Positions 1 to 12,348 of a stretch of 64,000 nt of DNA are shown here, one piece after another (the stretch's first letter is position 1; every line of letters begins with the position of its first letter). The stretch comes from Byssochlamys sp. IMV 00236. Lineage: Eukaryota > Ascomycota > Eurotiomycetes > Eurotiales > Thermoascaceae. The DNA is taken from positions 124,001 through 188,000 of the forward strand of contig MSJH02000808.1 of assembly GCA_001931875.2 (NCBI GenBank). The letters are read 5' to 3'. Position numbers and translations under genes: made by a program. The notes below the pieces were generated by a model, which had not been told where the DNA came from, did no database searches, and saw nothing but the letters and a program-made list of their open reading frames with translations.

Positions 1-40
1 TCCCAGAACCTGTGCATGGAGAATCTATCCAAGAAAATAA

Positions 41-3000
41 TCAACTTCCACCTTCTTCCTGGACATTATGCTGTCCTACGATCGTCAGGAATACCTGGTC
101 CAGCGATGTCTGACTGACGGAGTAGTATGCCACTCCTAGATCCTCCTTGTGGCCTTCAAGCAGCGAGAAGAGAGTGCTGATGCCCCTAGGCTTGCTCAAT
201 ACAGGTAATTGGAATGGATTTGATGACGAGCTGGACGACTCGGTGCGGGTTATACGGGTTTGGATTTCGTCTTTAGAGTTGTAGGTTATATCGGCACCCT
301 GCTCGTGCAAGGTGATACTGCTGGATGAAGACGAGGAAAAGGATACCGGCACACTGAAGCGAAGCTGTCCGTGATAGGTCTTCTGCTCAATGTCTGCCCC
401 CGGGAAGGTACTGCGTACCCACACACGGATGCGTTCCATGTCCTCGCTGGATGTGTGAGGAGCGGCCGAGTGCACCAGATGGACATGGTACCTGTTTCCG
501 TATTTGCGGCGAAGGTACTCCGTCGTGCCCAGCGCAAGCATCTTTGCGGCCATGATACCGGCACGATTGGCTAGAGCGTCTGCTTCCTCCATGGAATGGG
601 TAGTCAGGACGAGGGAGCGGCCAGGCACCACAGCCGCCAGAGTCCGCCACATCACTCGTTTTGACGCCGCGTCCATACCGGAGGATGGCTCATCGAGAAG
701 GAGCACAGCAGGGTTGCCTATGAGGGCAATACCCAGCGAGAGCTTGCGTTTATTTCCGCCAGAGAGCTTGGCTGCCATCGGATTACCGTATGGCGTCAAT
801 CCCACGGCGAAAATAACTTCACGGACGTTGTGTTCGACATCAGGAACTCCACGGATGCGGGCGTAAAACCGCAAATGCTCCAGAACAGTCATCTGGTCCA
901 TTGCATCGAACTGCGGACACACTCCCAAATGGGAGCGGGCAGTTGCACGGTGTCTCACCACGGACACATTTTCGACGAATATCTCACTCTCGCTATTGGA
1001 TGGTTGCATATCACCACGGATCAGGCTGATGGTAGTTGTTTTTCCTGCTCCATTCGGACCGAGAAGAGCGAACACTTCTCCTCTGCTGACGCCAAAAGTC
1101 ACGTCTTGGACTGCGATGGACTTTCCAAATGCTTTGGTCAGATGCAGCACACGTAGACCGTCATTGGCACTCGATACACGCGTCAGTTCGTTCGAGATAT
1201 CATCATCAATATGGTCTCTTTCTTCCGCATCATTATTCTTTCCCCTGTCCCTGAAACGAAAGAAAGTCGGGCCACTTTCCAGCCAAAGCAACAATCCGAA
1301 GAGGAAGAAAGTCTGAAGAATTAAGTAGAGGATAGGGCCACCGTAAAGGGTGATCTCTCCCGCATAAGGTGCGACCTGCCTATCTCGGCAAAGAATAGAG
1401 AAGATGTTCAATGAGACGAACATCGATCGGGCGAGACTGCCAACAGGCGTCACAATAGCAATTGTGAAATGCGCGATGTTGACATATGAATCGATCTTCG
1501 TCGTAGGCGCGTAAGTGAGCACCGAGAGATAGGCGATAAAGTAGATAAGAAACATTACACTATCGATGGTCAGTGGATATGCTGCTGGAGAAGAAGGCAT
1601 TTGGCTTACCACTGTCCGCCAGCGGCACAAGCAAAAGCGCCAAGCTGGGAACGCGAGAATAGGGAGACCACATAGGATATAAGAGTCGAACATAACCCAT
1701 AGAGAAAGAAAACCACAAATAGATAGCCAGCGTGGTACCACGCGTCAGAAGCCGCTACAAATATAACTATCGCAAGCACGCTGGTGATTAAAACTAGACA
1801 GAAGTCGAAAGCAAGATATGCGAGCCACAAAGGCAGACTCCTAACGCCGTTGCTGTAGTGTAGAGCCCTAACGTTCCTTAATCGTTCAACAGTGGGATAG
1901 AGGGAAAATAGAGCAGGGTACACTGCCATTGCCAAGCCAAAGTAAACAATAAGCTGTAGCGCCTTTCCAACGTCAGGCTGCCATGGGATGTCGAAGTATT
2001 GGAATTGAGTACCAATTGAGATGTTTGTGATAAAGTTACCCAGGGCATTCAGTGCCACGGACGAAAGTGGAATACCACCGTTTCCTTTCCAAGCGAGTGT
2101 CGGAGGAGTAAGCGAATCACCTACGTAGAAGCCTCCTGGAGTCACATTTGCGATATGATTCTCAATATAATTATCGAAATTTTGAATCGTGCCAGTCACA
2201 TGCACATTGCGGGTTAGGATTGGGACTCCTCCTCCAGGGAGACTAGAAGATCCTGATAATGATCTGGCATATCCTTTGAGTGCAGCAGGCGTGATCCGTT
2301 CGGAAGGTCCTGCGAGAAGTTCGAAGGTTTCCTGTGATGTCAAAGACTGAGGATCAGATGCGGTGTATGTGTCAGTACCCGAACATCCGGCCCTACTAAA
2401 GTCCTTCAGAAATAGCGTGACAAGTCCAGCTGCAATAACAGGAATGAGAAAGGCGACAGCATAAGGCAAATAATTGCGACGGAGGATGGTCGCTCGCTTC
2501 AGGAACAGTACCCAAGCTTGCCGGAACATCCCAATGCGTTCGCCAGTCAGTAGCTTAAGCTTGGCATCAGCAGACTTCTCCAATTCAGGGTTATCCTGCT
2601 TTGGTTGTTCATCAAGAGTTTCTTCGACATCAGATGCCGGATGACGAACATCAAGTTCCTCTGCGACTTTGAGGAATACATCCTCAATTGTGGGACCGCT
2701 CACGCGGTACTCCGTAATGCCCTCTTGCTCCAACATTGCCACAAACTGAGAAGCACGCAAAGAATCATGCACTGTAAATACTGTCTCGTCAAATTTGACT
2801 TCTTTCGAAATGCCCTCTAGCTGCAGAAGAGACGTCTTTCCAGAGCCTGGGACGTTATAAACATGAATCCGGTATCCTGAGCCTAGTGTATGTTTCAGCT
2901 CGACGCTTGAACCCTGCGCTTTGAGAACTCCTTTGGAAAGAATAGCAATATGGTCCGCAAGGAGTTCTGCTTCATCAAGGAAGTGCGTCGTCAAGAGAAT

Positions 3001-5066
3001 GGTCCTCGTCCCCCTTTCAGCCAAGAGGATATCCCAGATCTTTCGTCGAGAGATTGGATCCAAGCCAGAAGAGACTTCGTCGACGCAGCAGATAGATGAG
3101 CCTCCAGTGAACATGATTGCTAGTTGCAACTTTCTCTTTTGACCACCGGAGAGTGTTTTGGAACGGACATCTGCTTTCCTGCCAAGGTCACAAGCTTCGA
3201 TGAGATGTAACAACTGAGTGTTTCCGTCTACACGATCGGTGCCCTTCAAGCGGTTGAATATCCAAATGTGTTCTTTCACAGTGAGGTTATCCCAAAGCAC
3301 ATTCTTCTGCGGGCAAAGTCCAAACCCTGCCGTATTGTTATCGTAATTGAGATCGATCTGGCCGGATGATATCTTGGTAAGACCAGATATAGCATCTAGA
3401 GTCGTAGACTTTCCAGATCCGTTAGCGCCTAAAATGACCATTATTTGTCCTTTGACAACGTCGAGGCTCAAATTGTCGACCGCTAAGACAGTCTGCCGGC
3501 GACTTGCCAGTCTAGAAGCAATATTTCTGGAGAACCAGTTCGGTCTATATAATTTGGTGAAGCTGTCAATCCTGAGTGCGCTCGATCCACCCAAGCTCTT
3601 GACATTCCGGTTATTCGAAGTAACCCCGTACAATGCACGTTCGACGAGCGCTGCGCATATAGGGTAGACGATAATTTGAACAATAAGCAACACCCACAAG
3701 ACAATGGCAGGGACTGTCCACGGGTTGTCTGGGGCCGCTTTAACCAGATTAGTTGGTAGGTTTTGCTTTTCCCAGCGCGCCATGAAGATGGAACACAGAA
3801 CATAATTCATGGGTGGAAAGAGCAGGCTCAGAATGACAACGGCCGCATTTCCTGCGATATTAGCCTTTTGGGCTATTACTCCCAGAAGCAAGCATGCAAC
3901 GACTGCAGATATGCCACTAAGTTGAGCTTTCCTAAAGAAAGCCGCCCCAAAAAGACAAAATGATGACAGCGCTAAACCGGTAAGGATATGGAGGCCAATG
4001 GTAATGCCAGCTGAGGTCTTCATATAGACACCCAATTTCAGGATTAGGCCAGTTATGATCCACGCTGGACCATAGATAATATCAAGAGCAAGATGCGCTG
4101 CTGTGAACCGAGCAGCTTGTGATTCCCAAGCGGATTGATTCGGCATCATGGTGTCGATTAAAGCAGTCATACCTAGCTCACGCTCGGAAGCCACTAATCC
4201 TGTAAGCTGATAGGTAACCCCTACGATACCGACGAAAATAGCAACAGCCAATATGTCGATTATAGAGCCCATGTACCGCTCGCGGATCTGGTCTTGTCGT
4301 TGCTTTTTCGTTAGAGACGTGTAGGGATACTCTAGGACCTGAGCAGCCAGTCAGCAACCACGGTAGTCTAAACACGAAGAGAGTCAAACCTGAGTTGGAA
4401 GCGCAGATTGGTCAATCGTCGTGTTGACAGAGGCGATCGCCCTGTCGATGGAGTACTGAAACGGGAGAACATAGATCTCTTCATCGTTGGCACTCGCATC
4501 GACATTGATACGCTGTCCCAGTGCACCATCCGCCCGGACAGAGTAATTCCATATCCCCTGAGGACCTTCCTGTGGGGATGAATAAAAGACCGCAGCAGCG
4601 ATACATGTCGAGACCCCACGAAGACTACTACGACAGACATCGCGCAGTTCGCTTTCTGCCGTCAAGATCTCAACGTTTGCTGTGGCTCTAGCAGGCTCAG
4701 CCACCTCTGTGATCACCCGTTCGATATCTCCGCCCACAAAGCCATTGTTGACAAAGACAAGCTTATCCCTTCCGCCGCCAACAGAACCCAAGGCATCTGC
4801 CAAGGATCGGATCGGGGTTGGATGACCGATTCCATAGACGGATGGTTCGACAAACAAATTACGTGCATATGATCTGATCTCAGTGTCAGTCGCAGCACGA
4901 ATACCGCAGGGGCTACTTAATGGCGGAGGGGATCAGCAGACATGAAAATAATAAATCCGACCGGTAGGACAAACGCTCGCAGCAGAGTCGTACACCAGGG
5001 ACGGACCAGCGTGATGAGGAGGTTCTTGACGATCAACGTCCGGACCTGTCTAATCGGAAGGTTCAT
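41..5066 (-). CDS. ABCA-type full-length ABC transporter, four exons, 1618 aa
   Basis: Exons in transcript order are 5066-4942, 4873-4390, 4338-1610 and 1559-41, joining in frame to 1618 residues. Three introns of 68, 51 and 50 bp end in AG, and two have clear CTGAC branch points. The protein has two halves, each a membrane domain followed by a nucleotide-binding domain. NBD1 shows Walker A GANGSGKST near residues 507-515, signature LSGGQ near 599 and Walker B CCVDE near 619. NBD2 shows GPNGAGKTT near 1280, LSGGN near 1378 and LLLDEP near 1398; LSGGN is usual in ABCA proteins. Both halves have an H-loop TTH. The order TMD-NBD-TMD-NBD, the length and the large loop after the first helix fit the ABCA subfamily, whose members mostly move lipids; the substrate here is unknown. 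The start is the first ATG before a hydrophobic helix. The first intron uses an unusual GTCTGC donor, chosen because it restores the expected membrane-helix reading. The 3' UTR is cut by the window edge. Confidence 0.92.
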
Positions 5067-7280
5067 AGTGGCTTTATGTAGCAGTTTGTCGCGCCCGCAG
5101 CCAACGTCCCTAGCTTTATCGAGTCAGGAAGATATAGAACAAGCCATTCACAAGGCTGAATTGAGGTGACATAACTATGTCAAGCCAGCTTGTGTAACCA
5201 GATTGATTGTAGACATAGCAGACAGCGACATTACAGCTCCATGAAGTGCTGGGGTCTGCGACTGAACTAGTGCGATGCTGCAACATGATGAGCCGCAGAA
5301 TTTCTGCGGAGAATAATGACGAAGCAGGGATGCTAATTAGACACAAACCATGTCATTGAAGATCTCGCGGCACAATCCTGTGGTTATAGCAGCTGGAAGG
5401 CAATGTGACTTTTGGTTTATTTGGCATGGATGAAATGGCTAATTACCTACCTAGCTATCATTGGCGATAAGTAAGGTGAACCTCCATCTATGCACTAGAT
5501 ATGTCGAAATGTCAACGGGTGCCGATGAGCCTCCATCATTCCCACTCAATCGAGGTTATACCATGCCCTTAATTTATCCAATAAACTTAGAAAGAGTGGT
5601 TTAGCCAGCTTATTGCAGCTCATAGACATATATCATCAGAAAATGGTCCAAAACTCGTCCACGATGTGACGCTGCTTCTTACCGCCATAATGGAGCGATA
5701 TCGTACCTGCACAGTACAGATAGGACGCTAGAAAACAGCATTCTCTCCGCATTTTTTATCAACCACTTACTCTGCTTCTGCGACATCGAAGTATATAGGA
5801 ATTTCGCGTGCGGCAGTGCCTTGCAGTCCTATATTAGATGTCCAAGCACACAGCTTCATTCGCTCAAAGATCATGCCAATGCTCACAGTTGCTTCCCTCT
5901 GAGTTGGCAAATACTGGTACTCAGCTTGACCGGTAGAATCTACTAAATCTCTGTGGTCTAGTTTCCTTAACTGTCCAACCGCCAGATGGGAACCAACTGG
6001 TCCCTAAGGTCGCATTGTTGGAGGCGGATAAGCACAGAAGTGGCCAGTCAGGGGCATTTTGCATATCTACCGTTGCCTTTTTTTTTTTTTTTTTCAAAGT
6101 CGAATGCTGTCGTGTTACTTGGGTGATTGGATATCAGATACATCAGTGCTGCCATGGCGTCTTCTATCTGGCTGTGTGAGAGCTTGACTGGTTGTCATAC
6201 ACACCTCTTCCCCTGCTGTTCATCTCACGAAGAATCACGCTACGCAAGTATTAAAACACCGACTCTGATATGCAGCTAGCAGGCATAGAATCACCGGACG
6301 CAATCAATAAGCGCCCAGAGGACTGGATCCTGGTCCCTCTATGAGGCTACTCTTTCGGCACCGGCAAGATACAAGCGCAGATGGTGAGAGTCAATCGAAA
6401 AACCGATGCGATTCCATTTATTAGGCTCGTGGATATTAAGTAGCAACTGTGCGCTTTAGCCTGCCTCGACTTAACTCGTTAAGAAGCGATGCCGGTCGAA
6501 GTTAATGATCGTCATCGACGAGAAGCCGTCTAGAGGCAAAAAGGAACAGCTGGATCTCTTTGTTGAGGGGGATGCAATGTGGCTGCATAACCTCTCGATT
6601 GGCGTGTTTCAGTTGTTGACGATGGGCGGTTCGTGACGCGAGATCATTGGGCGGTTCGTGCACGTCCGGATACCTGGGAACATCGCCGATGAGAGAGAGC
6701 AAGATGAGATGAGAGCACTCACCGCGATTCCGATATTCCTCGACGGCTCGTATTTCCTCTGTCTGCTGCGTTAGAATCACTGCTGGGACTATCTACCTAC
6801 CTATATTCTATCCTCAGGATAGAGAAATACCGACTCGAGGACAGAACCTGGCGGCACAGCGATAATCTGCAGGTCATTCGAGAGATCAACCATCGTTCGT
6901 CCCAATTCCCAAATGTGGGATAAACTACGACACTACTAACGCTAAGTTACAGACTGGCGGATTGAAGCGATAGATAAGCAGACGTCTTGTTTCAGATGCT
7001 GGTCGATCAAGCCTATCCGACATTCCCTTGCGCCCACATCGCTGATCAGACCATTCATGATTACCCCACGTCAACTTCGTTCCTTTACCGATCGCTCTCG
7101 TTCTCCCGGACAGAATACTCAGTAGGGTCCCGAGGCTTACCTTTGTTTAACATTAATATTATATTGTCGACTACGGTTGACAGTCATATCCTGGTCTGAT
7201 CAGGGCGTCTGATCCACTCGCATCTCCGATTCCACGCATCCACTGTTGGAAGCCGTATCACTCGGTGATTAGGTGCCACC
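5067..7280. other. Intergenic, no convincing gene
   Basis: About 2.2 kb lies between the transporter start and the next possible ORF. It holds the transporter's upstream region and a 16-17 bp T run near 6080. Small ORFs on both strands overlap one another and match nothing I recognise. A 92-residue minus ORF at 6502-6780 has a possible GT...AG intron inside it (donor GTGAGT), but neither splice form gives a recognisable protein. A short direct repeat containing CGAACCGCCCA occurs twice near 6625-6665. Confidence 0.5.
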
Positions 7281-7415
7281 ATGAAGCTGTTCAACCGTCT
7301 ACACCGTCGCGCCCATAGCAAGGGGAAACAGCAGCAATCCGACCAAGGTTTGTTTCATGCATCTCCGTTCCTGGCCCACTGTGTTTGCTTAGATGCCTCT
7401 CGTCGCTATGATTGA
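7281..7415 (+). CDS. Possible first exon or relic of a small basic-N-terminus protein (44 aa)
   Basis: An ATG in a strong context (GCCACCATG) opens a 44-residue frame that starts MKLFNRLHRRAHSKGKQQQS. Inside it, GTTTGT...TTAG can be read as an intron of about 46 bp that rejoins in the same frame as DASRRYD and then a stop. A short basic start, an early intron and a following RRYD stretch recall the start of some Aspergillus F-box-like proteins. No F-box follows in any frame, so this may be a decayed gene or a chance ORF. An overlapping 94-residue ORF at 7393-7677 is not recognisable. I cannot assign a function. Confidence 0.22.
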   Translation: MKLFNRLHRRAHSKGKQQQSDQGLFHASPFLAHCVCLDASRRYD

Positions 7416-8115
7416 TCCGATTGTCGTTTGGTTCCTGGTCCCTTTATTTCTTATCCTGGAAGAACCCGAACGGCGCTATGATCTTGCCCTACCAAGTGAT
7501 CATCCTGCGGCTAAAACACTCTTTTTTTCCCGCACGTTCATGGCATCTGCTCATTTGGCCCCCTTTGGCTATCTTAGTTTCATCCCAGCCACGGCCATGA
7601 AGTCGTTTAATCGGCTGGTGGGTGGTCCTTTATTAACTGCCTCGAGTTCCCCTCTTCTTTTTCCCTCCCCTCGTTAGCGAAGGCCTCTGTTTTTTACTTG
7701 TCTTCGGACTATACACTTCTCAGGTCGAGCTTGCTCGACCGTCCTTTCTTTTCGTCACACTGTGACTTGGTTTTTGTCGTCCAGTTCTTCCGGCAAGACG
7801 CTCTTTTTGGCCAACGAGTTCAGGGACGGAGCGGAGCTCTGTAGCTACAAAATTTACCCTAAGAGCCGATTCACCATTTACTCGCAGCGTCGATTGAGTC
7901 GACGGCGTACACATTCCTTCTGCAAGACAGAATCCACAGTCACATTGTTCACTCTGAGGCCTAGATCCGCCAAAACTTCCTGTCCTTTATACTTCCCCCG
8001 CAACATTGCCCCACCAAAACAACACCTTCATTAATTTATCTTGCTCAATTCGCGCGCATAAAGGCATTTTCCGTGCTTCTGTTCGTCGTACTGCGATCAC
8101 ATCGAGGCAGACAAT
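7416..8115. promoter_or_regulatory. Upstream region of the GH71 gene
   Basis: A 700 bp pyrimidine-rich stretch leads to the GH71 start codon. A TTTATAC motif followed by a C-rich tract lies near 7986-8000, a plausible core promoter about 115-130 bp before the ATG. Overlapping ORFs here on both strands look like chance ORFs. Nothing else is recognisable. Confidence 0.35.
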
Positions 8116-9567
8116 ATGTATCTCAAATATTTACTTTCTTTGGCTGCTGCAGTCACCTCCGTGATAGCGTCTTCCGAACCAAAATATGTGTTCGCGCATT
8201 TCATTGTAAGTCTTCCTGGATATCTAGATCTTGTGAATCCGTGTTACTAACTTGCGGTAGGTTGGAAATGCCGCAGGCATGTCCTCAGATGACTGGGTAT
8301 CAGACATCACCGCGGCGAAGGACGCTCACATCGACGGATTTGTGATGAATATTGCTCCGCAAGATTCGTACACTGATTCCGTCCTTCAGAAAGCATATGA
8401 CGCTGCTGAGGCTGTTGGCAATTTCTCGATGTTTCTCTCTTTTGATTACGAATCTGGTGGTCCCTGGGCCGCCAGTGATGTGATCACAAAAATCAACACC
8501 TACAAGGACAAGCCCGCTCAGTTTTACTACAAAGGAAGGCCCCTGGTGACCACGTTCGAAGGTACCGGCAATGTTGGTGACTGGCCTGGTATCAAAGCCG
8601 CTACAGACAGTTTCGTCATGCCGACCTGGACCAGTTTAGGAGTCACCGGCCTTGCCTCTGTTCTCGGCGTGATCGACGGCTTTGCCAGCTGGGATGCTTG
8701 GCCAGAGGGTACCCAAGACATGACAGATGCCCCTGACAGAGCGTTCATGAGCGCCATCACTGGAAAACCATACATGATGCCTGTTTCCCCATGGTTCTAC
8801 ACCAACCTACCCCAGTGGAACAAGAACTGGCTGTGGCGAGGTGATTCCCTGTGGCATGATCGCTGGGCTCAGGCCATCGAGCTTCGACCGGCCATCGTTG
8901 AGGTGGGTCTCTTTGTTCTGAGCACCTTCTCGGTTGTTGATTGCTAATTTCAATCTAGATTATTACCTGGAATGATTACGGAGAATCCCACTATATTGGC
9001 CCTATCCACGAATCTGGAATTCCAGAGGGTGCGTCTGACTACGTCTCAAAGAACCCCCATGACGGCTGGAGAACGCTGCTTCCATACTACATCGATGCCT
9101 ACAAGACTGGAAATACCACAGTCCATACTCCGCACGGGAACTCCACTTTCTACCGGAGCAACCACACTGCAGAAGACGAGATAACTTACTGGTATCGACC
9201 GAATCCTAGCACCGCCGGCAGCACTGGAGGCACGACCGGTAACAACCCTGCCCAAGGCCAGCCGACATTGCCCCCTGGCATTGTCTCCCAAGACAAGGTT
9301 TTCTTTACAGTCCTAGTCCAGAAGCCCAGTGTCGTCACTGCTCAAATCGGCAACGGTAGCGTGAGCACATTCCGTGCCAACACTGTTGGACTCAACCACT
9401 TTTCCATCCCGATGAACAACCAGACTGGCGCTGTGAAATTGGCTATTATCCGCAATGGCAAGCAGGTCAAATCTGCCACCGGACCCGCTATCACAGATGA
9501 CTGCGCCGACGGTAAGGTCAACTGGAACGCTGTCGTCGGCTCTAGCAATACTCAGAAAACTGCTTGA
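8116..9567 (+). CDS. Secreted GH71 alpha-1,3-glucanase (mutanase), three exons, 446 aa
   Basis: Exons are 8116-8205, 8261-8902 and 8959-9567. The introns of 55 and 56 bp have TTACTAAC and TTGCTAAT branch sequences. Residues 1-19 form a signal peptide (MYLKYLLSLAAAVTSVIAS). The body carries GH71 landmarks: KYVFAHFIVGNA at the start, DGFVMNIAPQDS, FLSFDYESGGPW, YYKGRPLVTTFEG, and IITWNDYGESHYIGP. A Ser/Thr/Gly-rich linker near residues 325-348 precedes a C-terminal beta-rich domain of about 100 residues, common in fungal members. Several NXS/T sites suggest N-glycosylation. GH71 enzymes hydrolyse alpha-1,3-glucan. In aspergilli and relatives this acts on the organism's own wall during conidial separation or autolysis, or on outside mutan. 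The ATG is the only one that gives a signal peptide. Confidence 0.93.
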
Positions 9568-10779
9568 AAGGTATGAGTAGGAGAGAGCGGTACGGTTTAG
9601 GTTCTCATTGGACATAGTTTTTATCTTTTTTGGCTGTCTTGGTATTGGAGATAGAATACCTAGTCTTGCCTTTGTCACATTTCGCTTCTACTTGCTTCGA
9701 CAGCTTGATCCGCTGTGCTGTTGGCAATGCTTTCTGTTTTATTACCATAGATTCTGGATTTTTAGGCTATATCATAGAAAGTTTTGTTTGGGATGCTGAT
9801 CACCGCTGGAGTCAATCTGCCTCCTTGCTTCTACCCCTATGCGATCCGGCTGGCTCTTGGATCTGAGGGATCGATGTCAAGAAAAGCAAAAAACAAATAC
9901 ATGTTTATGAACATACCATCTAGAATGTCTTGAATGGCCGTGTTTTTCCTGGATTTGCATATTGCATATCTTGGAGATATACAGCATACCTGCGCTGCAG
10001 ACTGAACTATTCCGCGGCTACTTTGGCCACAAACAAATAGCAGGGGTCTCAGCCAGATCAGGGTCTCAAGGATTCTTCTGTGAGACAATGTAATTATATT
10101 CCCCGCTGTCAATTTACAGTGACGGCTCGTGGTGAATTTGCGGCACATTCCCACGTGAGACATGTGGCACATCGTGATGACGATGTCTATCCCAATCGTC
10201 CTTCGAACATTCCGGACGGCGGAGACCAGCACCACTCTGGCGGGAAAAGCACGGATATCTTCACCATGTGGCTGTGGAGATGACAGATCGTGTCCGGAAC
10301 ATTGTGAAGAGTGCGTCTATAAGATAAACTATTGAACTTCAGGATTGTGGTCCCTGAGATTTACTGGCAATCTCTTGGAGCAACAAGGGTATGCCGCGCA
10401 ATCAGCTGGTCCACATAAGCTTCCTTCCAGCTTGTTTTGGATGCACGATGTTCTCCCAGGAAATTATTGTGTTTGGAATCCAGTATTTCAAACCATCGTG
10501 AATATGTGCTAACTAAACAGAGAGATAATTAGACGGTGAACCGTGCTCGAGATGTGTCTTGTTCTGGAAACGACAATTGGACTTCGATGTCCGACTAAAA
10601 CGGAACTAGGGACATTCCGGCCAGGAACGCCGACGCTGCCCGAGCTCAGCAACGGACTCAGCTCATCTCAACTCCTCCTCACTCTCGTCTGCTCGTTCGT
10701 TTCCCCTCATTCCTCCTCTGGTGCTCTGTGTCTTACATCCTGTCCTTTCTGACTTCGGAATACATTCTCTAATACAGCC
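9568..10779. other. Intergenic between GH71 and the aminopeptidase
   Basis: The first part is 3' UTR-like and T-rich. A CACGTG E-box lies at 10152-10157. A CT-rich stretch at about 10,660-10,750 directly before the aminopeptidase ATG looks like a typical fungal core promoter and 5' UTR. No further gene is recognisable. Confidence 0.4.
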
Positions 10780-12348
10780 ATGACCAAGAAGAGAGTTGCT
10801 GATCTGCAGGCGTCAGTCTCAACACTGCGTCTTGACAGTGACCAGTTGTCCCAGGCTCGATACATCCCTGTCTCCGTACAATCTTCGCAGGTACTGCCAC
10901 CCAGACCGTCACAGCCTCGTGCTGCGACGGACACCGTCTCTCCTGATGCCTACTCAAAGCCGTTCTGCGAGTTTATGTCCTCGAACCCCACCATCTTCCA
11001 TGCCGTCGAGCACTTCTCCAAGCAGCTGGAAGAGCATGGCTACAAGCGCCTCTCCGAGCGTGATGTCTGGACATCGGAACTGAAGCGTGGTGGAAAGTAC
11101 TATACAACCCGCAATGGAAGTGCCCTGATCGCTTTCGCTGTCGGGAAGGACTATAAGAGCGGAAATGGTATCGGTATCGTCGCCGGCCACATTGATGCGC
11201 TTACCGCCAAGCTGAAGCCTATCCCTACGCTGCCCAACAAGGCTGGCTTCCGTCAGTTGGGCGTGGCCCCCTATGCAGGTGCGCTCAACTCCACCTGGTG
11301 GGATCGTGACCTGTCGCTGGGTGGACGAGTCCTGGTGCGCGATCCGAACACAGGCAAGGTCGAGACCAAGCTGGTCAAGTTGGACTGGCCCATTGCAAGG
11401 ATCCCAACCCTCGCACCACACTTTGGTGCTCCCTCGCAGGGGCCATTCAACCAGGAGACGCAGATGGTGCCCATAATTGGAGTGGACAACTCGGACATCT
11501 TTGGTGAATCCAATGCTGAAACGCGAAGCGATATCCCGTCCGGCACCTTTGCCGCGACGCAGCCTGAGAAGCTGGTCAAAGTCATCTCCAAAGAGCTAGG
11601 TATCACAGACTATAGCAGCATTGTCAACTGGGAGCTTGAGCTCTTTGACAGTCAACCGGCGCAGCTCGGTGGACTGGAGAAAGATCTCATTTTCGCTGGC
11701 AGGATCGATGACAAGCTCTGCTGCTACGCTGCGCAGGAGGCCTTGCTCGCTTCTCCCGATGAGAGCTCCCCGGGAATTGTGAAGATGGTCGGCATGTTCG
11801 ATGACGAGGAGGTTGGCTCTCTTCTCCGTCAAGGTGCCCGCTCCAACTTTATGTCCAGTGTGATCGAGCGTATTGCGGAAGCTTTTGCTCCCGAGAACAC
11901 CTACGGACCCAATCTACTCTCCCAGACTGTTGCCAACAGCTTCCTGGTCTCCTCAGACGTCATCCACGCCGTCAACCCCAACTTCCTCAATGTCTATCTC
12001 GAGAACCACTCTCCCAGACTCAACGTTGGTGTTGCAGTGAGCGCCGATCCCAACGGCCACATGACGACCGACAGCGTCAGCTCCGCCATCCTCAAGCGCG
12101 TTGCCGACAAGTGCGGTTCCACCCTGCAAGTCTTCCAGATTCGCAACGACTCTCGTTCTGGCGGCACTATCGGACCCATGACCAGTGCTCGCATTGGCAT
12201 GAGAGCCATCGACGCGGGTATTCCGCAGTTGAGCATGCACAGCATCCGCGCCACGACCGGGAGTCTCGATCCTGGTCTTGGCGTCAAGATCTTCAAGGGC
12301 TTCTTTGATTACTACGAAGAAGTGGACGCGGAGTTTCAGGGGTTTTAG
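10780..12348 (+). CDS. Vacuolar-type M18 aspartyl aminopeptidase, single exon, 522 aa
   Basis: This intact 522-residue metallopeptidase has the M18 metal-site motifs in order: GHID (H137, D139), GRIDDK near 308-312, DDEEVGS (E343/E344), SSD near 392-394 and the final His in LSMHSIR (H487). The C-terminal half carries the strongly conserved RSGGTIGPM and ends GFFDYYEEVD. M18 enzymes remove N-terminal acidic residues and assemble as dodecamers. The region after MHSIR reads ATTGSLDPGLG, and an N-terminal extension of about 55 residues begins with a predicted helix. Both fit the yeast Ape1 (vacuolar, Cvt-delivered) branch better than the cytosolic DNPEP branch. The 514-residue yeast Ape1 is similar in length. 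Vacuolar delivery is inferred from family resemblance only. The start follows a CT-rich leader, and no intron is needed. Confidence 0.92.
   Translation: MTKKRVADLQASVSTLRLDSDQLSQARYIPVSVQSSQVLPPRPSQPRAATDTVSPDAYSKPFCEFMSSNPTIFHAVEHFSKQLEEHGYKRLSERDVWTSELKRGGKYYTTRNGSALIAFAVGKDYKSGNGIGIVAGHIDALTAKLKPIPTLPNKAGFRQLGVAPYAGALNSTWWDRDLSLGGRVLVRDPNTGKVETKLVKLDWPIARIPTLAPHFGAPSQGPFNQETQMVPIIGVDNSDIFGESNAETRSDIPSGTFAATQPEKLVKVISKELGITDYSSIVNWELELFDSQPAQLGGLEKDLIFAGRIDDKLCCYAAQEALLASPDESSPGIVKMVGMFDDEEVGSLLRQGARSNFMSSVIERIAEAFAPENTYGPNLLSQTVANSFLVSSDVIHAVNPNFLNVYLENHSPRLNVGVAVSADPNGHMTTDSVSSAILKRVADKCGSTLQVFQIRNDSRSGGTIGPMTSARIGMRAIDAGIPQLSMHSIRATTGSLDPGLGVKIFKGFFDYYEEVDAEFQGF

Noticed and set aside
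6078..6096. Poly-T run as a poly(A) tail scar of a LINE or retrocopy
   Set aside because: No target duplication or retroposed sequence flanks it. A simple homopolymer is enough.
6502..6780. 92-residue minus ORF as a gene
   Set aside because: No family recognised, no consistent splice form, and it contains a short direct repeat. Probably chance.
7393..7677. 94-residue plus ORF (MPLVAMIDP...) as a gene
   Set aside because: No recognisable domain. Its ATG lies directly at a likely splice acceptor in another frame.
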